From positions 1-17,674 of the forward strand of contig JAEYYE010000108.1 of NCBI GenBank assembly GCA_023430945.1: 17,674 bases of DNA, in the 5' to 3' direction. Within the stretch, counting starts at the first letter, position 1. The number at the start of each line of letters is the position of its first letter. Origin of the DNA: Bacteroidota bacterium (GTDB lineage Bacteria > Bacteroidota > Bacteroidia > Flavobacteriales_F > PHOS-HE28). The notes beneath the pieces were generated by a model. That model did no database searches, had not been told where the DNA came from, and saw only the letters and a list, made by a program, of their open reading frames with translations. The position numbers and the translations under genes were made by a program. This document shows positions 13,563 to 17,674 of this stretch, piece after piece.

Positions 13563-15053
13563 ATGCGCCATACCCGCACTGTCGCCTTCCACACCTTGGG
13601 CTGCAAGCTCAACTTCAGCGAGAGCAGCACGCTCGCCAGATCGCTGGAAGAGGCCGGTTATGCGCGGGTGCGCGTGGAGGAACGGCCGGATGTCTTCGTG
13701 CTGAATACCTGCAGTGTAACAGAGAACGCTGACAAGGAATGCCGCCGCCACGTGCGACGCTTCCAGGCGATCAACCCCGAAGGGTTCATCGTGGTGATCG
13801 GTTGTTATGCACAGCTGAAACCGCAGGAGATCGCCGCCATCCCCGGCGTGGACCTGGTCCTCGGCGCGAACGAGAAGTTCGATCTGGCGGCGCATTTGGA
13901 ACGTGATGTCATTCCGGGCTTGACCCGGAACCGCGATCCCGGCTCGGAGGCCGGAATGACAGCTGGGGTGAGGGTTTCTCCGATCAAGGAAGCAAAACGC
14001 TTCACTCCCTCCTATTCAGCTGGCGATCGCACACGCACATTCCTGAAAGTGCAGGATGGTTGCGATTACTTTTGTTCGTTCTGCACGATCCCATTGGCCC
14101 GCGGAAGAAGCCGCAGCGGCACGATCGCGGAAACGGTCGATCAAGTGAAGCGGATCGCCGATCAGGGTGTGAAGGAAATCGTACTTACCGGCGTCAACAC
14201 TGGTGATTTCGGGCGGGCGAACAATGAGACTTTCTTTCAGCTGATCGAACAGCTCGATCGGATCGAAAACATCGATCGGTTCCGTATCAGCAGCATCGAG
14301 CCGAACCTTTGTTCAGATGAAGTGATCGAATTCGTGGCCGGCAGTAAGCAGTTCGCGCCGCATTTCCATATTCCGCTGCAAAGCGGAAGCGATGCGATCC
14401 TTCAGCGGATGCGGCGCCGGTACGACACTTCGCTGTACCGCCAGCGGATCGAAAAGATCAAGGAACTGATGCCCCATGCATGCATCGGCGCCGATGTGAT
14501 CACCGGAACACCTGGCGAGACCGATCAGGAATTCCTGAAGACACACGAATTTCTCCGATCGCTGCCGATCGACTATCTGCACGTATTCACATACAGCGAA
14601 CGAGCGAACACCACCGCTGTTCGCATGCTCCGCAATGCTGCGGAGGAAGCCGTACCGATGGAAGTCCGCCGCGATCGCACGAAACAGTTGCGGATCCTGG
14701 GCAGTAAGATGCAGCGCGCATTCTACGAAAGGAATATCGGTTCGGTCCGAGAAGTGCTTTTCGAAAAGGGTGAAGGGCCTGAAACCTCCGCCGGCTCTCG
14801 TGCAGCTGACCTTGCGGTGAACTGTGCAAATGCAGGATCACTTTCAGGAGACTTTGCAGAGGTGAGTGAGATGATGGAAGGCTACACCGACAACTACATC
14901 CGCGTTACCATGCCCTACGATCCGGTGTTGGTGAATTCGATCGTGCGCGTAACCTTGAACAAGATCAACGGCGACGGCCAAATGGAAGGATCATTCGAGG
15001 AGGTTCATTCATCATTCCGCAGCACATCCTCCAACTTCCAACCGGCAGTTTAA
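13563..15053 (+). CDS. mtaB: tRNA (t6A37-C2)-methylthiotransferase MtaB
   Basis: A 496-residue radical SAM enzyme that converts t6A37 to ms2t6A37 in ANN-decoding tRNAs. The N-terminal UPF0004 domain has three cluster cysteines: C14 (TLGCKLN), C50 (LNTCSVTENADKECRR) and C81 (IGCYAQ). The radical SAM cluster is C167-x3-C171-x2-C174 (CDYFCSFC), followed by TIPLARGRSRS. Typical sections follow: ISSIEPNLCSDEVIEF, HFHIPLQSGSDAILQRMRRR, and TGTPGETDQEFLKTHEFL with YLHVFTYSER. A C-terminal TRAM-like region ends with YTDNYIRVTMPYDPVLVNSI. The protein is longer than the usual ~430-450 residues. Residues 116-133 (VIPGLTRNRDPGSEAGMT) are encoded by a palindromic repeat in the linker between the two domains, and about 402-437 hold a second, non-palindromic extra stretch. 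Its stop TAA is followed at once by the lgt ATG. Confidence 0.93.
   Translation: MRHTRTVAFHTLGCKLNFSESSTLARSLEEAGYARVRVEERPDVFVLNTCSVTENADKECRRHVRRFQAINPEGFIVVIGCYAQLKPQEIAAIPGVDLVLGANEKFDLAAHLERDVIPGLTRNRDPGSEAGMTAGVRVSPIKEAKRFTPSYSAGDRTRTFLKVQDGCDYFCSFCTIPLARGRSRSGTIAETVDQVKRIADQGVKEIVLTGVNTGDFGRANNETFFQLIEQLDRIENIDRFRISSIEPNLCSDEVIEFVAGSKQFAPHFHIPLQSGSDAILQRMRRRYDTSLYRQRIEKIKELMPHACIGADVITGTPGETDQEFLKTHEFLRSLPIDYLHVFTYSERANTTAVRMLRNAAEEAVPMEVRRDRTKQLRILGSKMQRAFYERNIGSVREVLFEKGEGPETSAGSRAADLAVNCANAGSLSGDFAEVSEMMEGYTDNYIRVTMPYDPVLVNSIVRVTLNKINGDGQMEGSFEEVHSSFRSTSSNFQPAV
13908..13960 (+). repeat. Palindromic repeat element inserted in frame in mtaB
   Basis: A 53-bp element with perfect 10-bp inverted ends: GTCATTCCGG (13908-13917) and CCGGAATGAC (13951-13960). 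An inner hairpin CCGGG/CCCGG surrounds CTTGA. It starts on a codon boundary of mtaB and is read as VIPGLTRNRDPGSEAGMT, a peptide typical of translated GTCATTCCGGGCTTGACCCGGAA-type bacterial palindromic repeats. The neighbours on both sides (LERD before; VSPIKEAKRFTPSYSAGDRT after) are ordinary MtaB sequence. The site is the linker between the UPF0004 and radical SAM domains. Confidence 0.85.
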
Positions 15054-16226
15054 ATGTATCCCACGCTCTATCACGCCTTTCTCGATCTGTTCGGCATCGA
15101 TCTTCCGTTCCTGAAATTCCTCAACAGTTTCGGGTTCTTCGTGGCGCTTGCATTCGTTTTCGCGAGCTACACGCTCGGGCTCGAATTGAAGCGGAAAGAG
15201 AAGGAAGGCCTGTTGCGGCCTGTGAAGCGCACTGTGATCGAAGGTGCACCGGCCACGCCGATCGAATTGATCGTGAGCGGGATCATCGGTTTCCTCCTCG
15301 GCTGGAAAGGAGTGCATCTGCTCCTTCATTTCGAAGCTTCCACCGCAAACCCGCAGGAATTTCTCCTCAGCGGCAAAGGGATCGTCCCCGCAGGCATCGC
15401 AGTCGCTGCACTTTTCATCTGGCTGAAATGGCGCGAAAAGAAAAAGGCGCAATTGAAGGAACCGAAGCGCACCGAGATGCAGATGATGCCGCACGAACAC
15501 GCCGGCAACATCACGCTTACCGCCGCGATCTGGGGAATCATCGGCGCAAAGCTTTTCCATTGGCTGGAGAATCCCGATGAATTCGTGCGTTTCCTTGACG
15601 ATCCGGGCGCTGGCACGTTCTTCAGTGGACTTACCATGTACGGCGGATTGATCCTCGCTGGTGCGATGGTGATACGCTATTTCGTGCGCAATGGCATTCC
15701 GGCCTTGGAAGGTGCCGATTCCGCAGCTCCCGGGGTAATGCTCGCTTATGGCATCGGGCGCATGGGCTGCCACACAGCGGGTGATGGCGACTGGGGGATC
15801 GTGAACAACGCTCCGGTGCCCTCGTGGATGCCCGACTGGCTCTGGTCGTACACATACCCCAACAACGTGAACGGCGTGGGTGTTCCGATCACTGAGGGTA
15901 CCTGCTTTCCCGGCTATTGCACGGTGCTGCCCGAGCCGGTCTTCCCCACGCCGCTATACGAAATGATCGCGTGTGTACTGCTCTTCGGTCTGCTTTGGGC
16001 GTACCGGAAAAAAGCGCGGCCCGCTGGAATGATCTTCTTCACCTTTTTGATCCTGAACGGGGTCGAACGCTTCTTCATTGAAAAGATCCGTGTGAACGTG
16101 CGCGTTTGGGGTGATATCACCCAGGCCGAGATCATCGCCGTATTGCTTGTGCTGGCGGGCATCGCAGGCATTTTCTGGATCCGCAACAAAAAACCTACAC
16201 CGAATGGACCTCTCGCGACTAACTGA
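15054..16226 (+). CDS. lgt: Prolipoprotein diacylglyceryl transferase (Lgt) family protein
   Basis: A 390-residue multi-spanning inner-membrane protein of the Lgt family; Lgt transfers diacylglyceryl from phosphatidylglycerol to the lipobox cysteine of prelipoproteins. Hydrophobic segments are visible near residues 15-43, 63-83, 107-124, 151-170, 190-208, 225-240, 302-320, 325-340 and 360-377. The family signature is altered: GRMGCHTAGDGDWG (235-248) keeps the arginine R236, but C239 stands where E. coli has N146, and D244 where it has E151. The HGGL histidine (E. coli H103) is Y196 in MYGGLILAG. The C-terminal ERFFIEKIR keeps the R and E of the R239/E243 pair. This is the divergent form seen in Bacteroidota, so full Lgt activity is likely but not certain. 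It is co-transcribed with mtaB (no gap) and overlaps the next gene by 23 bases. Confidence 0.85.
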   Translation: MYPTLYHAFLDLFGIDLPFLKFLNSFGFFVALAFVFASYTLGLELKRKEKEGLLRPVKRTVIEGAPATPIELIVSGIIGFLLGWKGVHLLLHFEASTANPQEFLLSGKGIVPAGIAVAALFIWLKWREKKKAQLKEPKRTEMQMMPHEHAGNITLTAAIWGIIGAKLFHWLENPDEFVRFLDDPGAGTFFSGLTMYGGLILAGAMVIRYFVRNGIPALEGADSAAPGVMLAYGIGRMGCHTAGDGDWGIVNNAPVPSWMPDWLWSYTYPNNVNGVGVPITEGTCFPGYCTVLPEPVFPTPLYEMIACVLLFGLLWAYRKKARPAGMIFFTFLILNGVERFFIEKIRVNVRVWGDITQAEIIAVLLVLAGIAGIFWIRNKKPTPNGPLATN

Positions 16227-17004
16227 TCAGGTGGAGAAGATCAGCATTGAAGTGGCCGCGTTCATTCGGGATGAAGCGGAGAAATTCACCGAGGCCGGTG
16301 TGAGCATCAAGAGCGTGAACAACCTGGTGACGCACGTGGATCACACCGCCGAGGATCGCATCGTGGAAGCGTTGGAAGCACTGGTGCCCAATGCCGGTTT
16401 CATCGCCGAGGAGGGATCGGGTGAGGAAGGGACCGGCCTCAACTGGGTGATCGATCCGCTGGACGGAACCACCAATTTCGTGCATGGCCTCCCCTGCTAC
16501 TGCATAAGCATCGCGCTGCTGGATGGGACCGATCCGCTGCTTGGTGTGGTGCATGAAGTAACGCGCGATGAACGTTTCACCGCGTGGAAAGGCGGAGGAA
16601 CAAAGCTCAATGGCGCGCCGATCAAGGTGAGCACCCGGTCCAACCTGCAGGAAAGCCTTCTCGCGACAGGATTCCCTTACGACGATTTCGGGAAGGAAGC
16701 GGAGTACATGGAACTGCTCCGCGAACTGATGCACCGCACGCGCGGCATTCGCCGACTTGGAAGCGCGGCCGCCGATCTGGCCTACGTTGCGTGCGGCCGT
16801 TTCGAGGCTTTCTATGAATACGGATTGAACAGCTGGGATGTGGCCGCTGGCGTGCTCCTGGTCCGTGAAGCTGGCGGAAAAGTGAGCGGTTTCGCACCCG
16901 GCGTGGATCCACTTTTTGGAGAGGAAGTGGTGGCCAGCAATTCCCTGATCCACGATGAATTGATCAGTGTGATCGAACGGCATTGGGACCGGCAGGATCG
17001 CTGA
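16204..17004 (+). CDS. Inositol monophosphatase family protein (SuhB-like)
   Basis: A 266-residue Mg-dependent phosphatase expected to hydrolyse inositol-1-phosphate or a related sugar phosphate. The start ATG at 16204 (MDLSRLTDQVEKISIEVAAF) lies inside the end of lgt; a frame upstream is open, but its residues do not resemble the family. Metal-binding motifs are complete: E69-E70 in FIAEEGSGEEG, D84-P-L-D87-G-T-T in NWVIDPLDGTTNFVHGLP, and D212 in NSWDVAAGVLLVREAGG. RRLGSAAADLAYVACGRFEA (about 182-201) is also typical. Length is normal. It is the last gene of the mtaB-lgt operon. The SuhB type also has roles in transcription antitermination in E. coli; nothing in the sequence shows whether that applies here. 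Confidence 0.93.
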   Translation: MDLSRLTDQVEKISIEVAAFIRDEAEKFTEAGVSIKSVNNLVTHVDHTAEDRIVEALEALVPNAGFIAEEGSGEEGTGLNWVIDPLDGTTNFVHGLPCYCISIALLDGTDPLLGVVHEVTRDERFTAWKGGGTKLNGAPIKVSTRSNLQESLLATGFPYDDFGKEAEYMELLRELMHRTRGIRRLGSAAADLAYVACGRFEAFYEYGLNSWDVAAGVLLVREAGGKVSGFAPGVDPLFGEEVVASNSLIHDELISVIERHWDRQDR

Positions 17005-17052
17005 ACGAGATCTGCTATATTCGTTGGTGAAGACCGATATGGGATGAAAAGT

Positions 17053-17115
17053 TGGGCTTTACGTGCCAAATAGTGAAGTTTAACCCTAGATCTGGTACAA
17101 CCCACAGTTATAGGC
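17053..17115 (+). repeat. attC-like recombination site, left end of a gene cassette (probable)
   Basis: The segment ends with GTTATAGGC (17107-17115), the exact reverse complement of GCCTATAAC at 17637-17645. The shared arm extends to GTTATAGGCA(A/G)TTTT, 14 of 15 bases. Upstream, GTTGGGCTTTACGTG (17052-17066) resembles CGGGGTTTCGTG of the right-hand site, and GGG...TT can pair with the AACCC at 17082-17086. This is the layout of the 3' part of an integron attC. The outer left arm (GCTATATTC at 17017-17025) is at best a degraded GCCTATAAC. No integrase gene is present in the window. Confidence 0.5.
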
Positions 17116-17124
17116 AATTTTAGA

Positions 17125-17598
17125 ATGACAATAGAAGAACAACTCAAGGACTTTTTAAAAACCGGACTTTTGGAAAACATTAGTTACGGACTAACCCGTG
17201 ACGAGTTGACCAAAATTCTTGGCGACACGGACTGGCAACATTTCTCATCTAACAAAGACAAGTACCCTTCAATATATAAATATGGACGACTTGAGTTCTA
17301 TTTTGAAAACAAAAGTAAAGACGCAAGACTTTCCGGAATTATGTTCCAGCCTATACCTTCTCCAGCAGACAATGGTTTACTAAAGTGCAACTATCACAGA
17401 TGGACCAAAAACACAGACATAAAAAAAGCAATTGAATTCTTGAGAACTAACAATATTAAATTTGAAGAGAAACCTTATGAGTGGGACAAAGAAACCAAGC
17501 TGTTATTGACAGAAGGTAAAGTCAATATTTTCTTTGACTGCCAACAAACACCAGGACATTATGTACTTCATAAAGCAGGTAGGTTCGTTGACAATTGA
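17125..17598 (+). CDS. Hypothetical protein carried on an AT-rich gene cassette
   Basis: A 157-residue soluble protein without signal peptide or membrane segment. It begins MTIEEQLKDFLKTGLLENIS and then YGLTRDELTKILGDTDW, a helix-turn-helix-like start that I associate with small cassette-borne or immunity-like proteins. A beta-rich part follows (YKYGRLEFYFENKS, LSGIMFQPIP) and then a helix-strand tail (DIKKAIEFLRTNNIKFEE ... KVNIFFDCQQTPGHYVLHK). No catalytic motif is evident, and I do not assign a function. Base and codon use differ sharply from the neighbours: it is AT-rich, uses AAA, ATT and TTA often, and contains no GATC. The ATG is ten bases after the left attC-like end, the usual place in integron cassettes. 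The stop precedes the right attC-like end by 38 bases. Confidence 0.75.
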   Translation: MTIEEQLKDFLKTGLLENISYGLTRDELTKILGDTDWQHFSSNKDKYPSIYKYGRLEFYFENKSKDARLSGIMFQPIPSPADNGLLKCNYHRWTKNTDIKKAIEFLRTNNIKFEEKPYEWDKETKLLLTEGKVNIFFDCQQTPGHYVLHKAGRFVDN

Positions 17599-17636
17599 TA
17601 TTCAGCATGAAATCCATTTGCAACATGAGAAAAACT

Positions 17637-17674
17637 GCCTATAACAGCACCTACCCAAAAGGCGGGGTTTCGTG
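17637..17674 (+). repeat. attC-like recombination site, right end (5' part only)
   Basis: The site begins with GCCTATAAC (17637-17645), the inverse of the arm before the cassette gene, and continues AGCACCTACCCAAAAGGCGG to GGTTTCGTG at the window edge. This looks like the 5' half of an attC. The rest, and any further cassettes, lie to the right of the window. Confidence 0.5.

Overview
The window looks like chromosome of a GC-rich member of the Bacteroidota, probably Flavobacteriales-like. The evidence is a large secreted protein with SprB-type repeats and a C-terminal type IX secretion (T9SS) sorting domain, an rsmD operon containing a DUF3822 gene, Bacteroidota-type promoters (TTTG ... TAnnTTTG), few Shine-Dalgarno sequences, and MtaB and Lgt-like proteins of the type seen in this phylum. 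The DNA is unusually rich in GATC and CGATCG; this stops abruptly in the last ~580 bases.

Layout. 1-100 (minus): the 5' part of a cobalamin riboswitch whose 3' part and controlled gene lie left of the window. 187-1212 (+): a cation diffusion facilitator transporter. 1173-1550 (-): a small secreted coiled-coil protein. 1644-3730 (-): an operon of a membrane protein, a DUF3822 protein and RsmD, with a good promoter at 3763-3792. 3842-5245 (+): a RecD/Pif1-like superfamily 1 helicase, here restarted at a GTG. 5501-8077 (+): a DUF3857-transglutaminase-DUF2569 membrane protein, flanked on both sides by copies of a ~100-bp hairpin repeat. 8283-10895 (-): an oligopeptide-type substrate-binding lipoprotein and a TraB/GumN protein. 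10927-11034 (-): a possible 35-residue membrane peptide. 11199-13394 (-): the T9SS cargo protein. 13563-17004 (+): a tight operon mtaB-lgt-inositol monophosphatase. 17053-17674: an AT-rich gene of unknown function between two inverted attC-like ends, probably a mobile gene cassette.

The genes are mostly housekeeping: rRNA and tRNA modification (RsmD, MtaB), lipoprotein maturation (Lgt-like), DNA processing and envelope functions. The less ordinary content is non-coding or mobile: (1) the interspersed repeat whose hairpin stems change while pairing and the CAAAAGC loop are kept; (2) a 53-bp perfect-ended palindromic element read in frame inside mtaB; (3) the cassette at the right edge; (4) GATC enrichment. 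No tRNA, rRNA, CRISPR array, transposase or integrase was seen, and no convincing intrinsic terminator.
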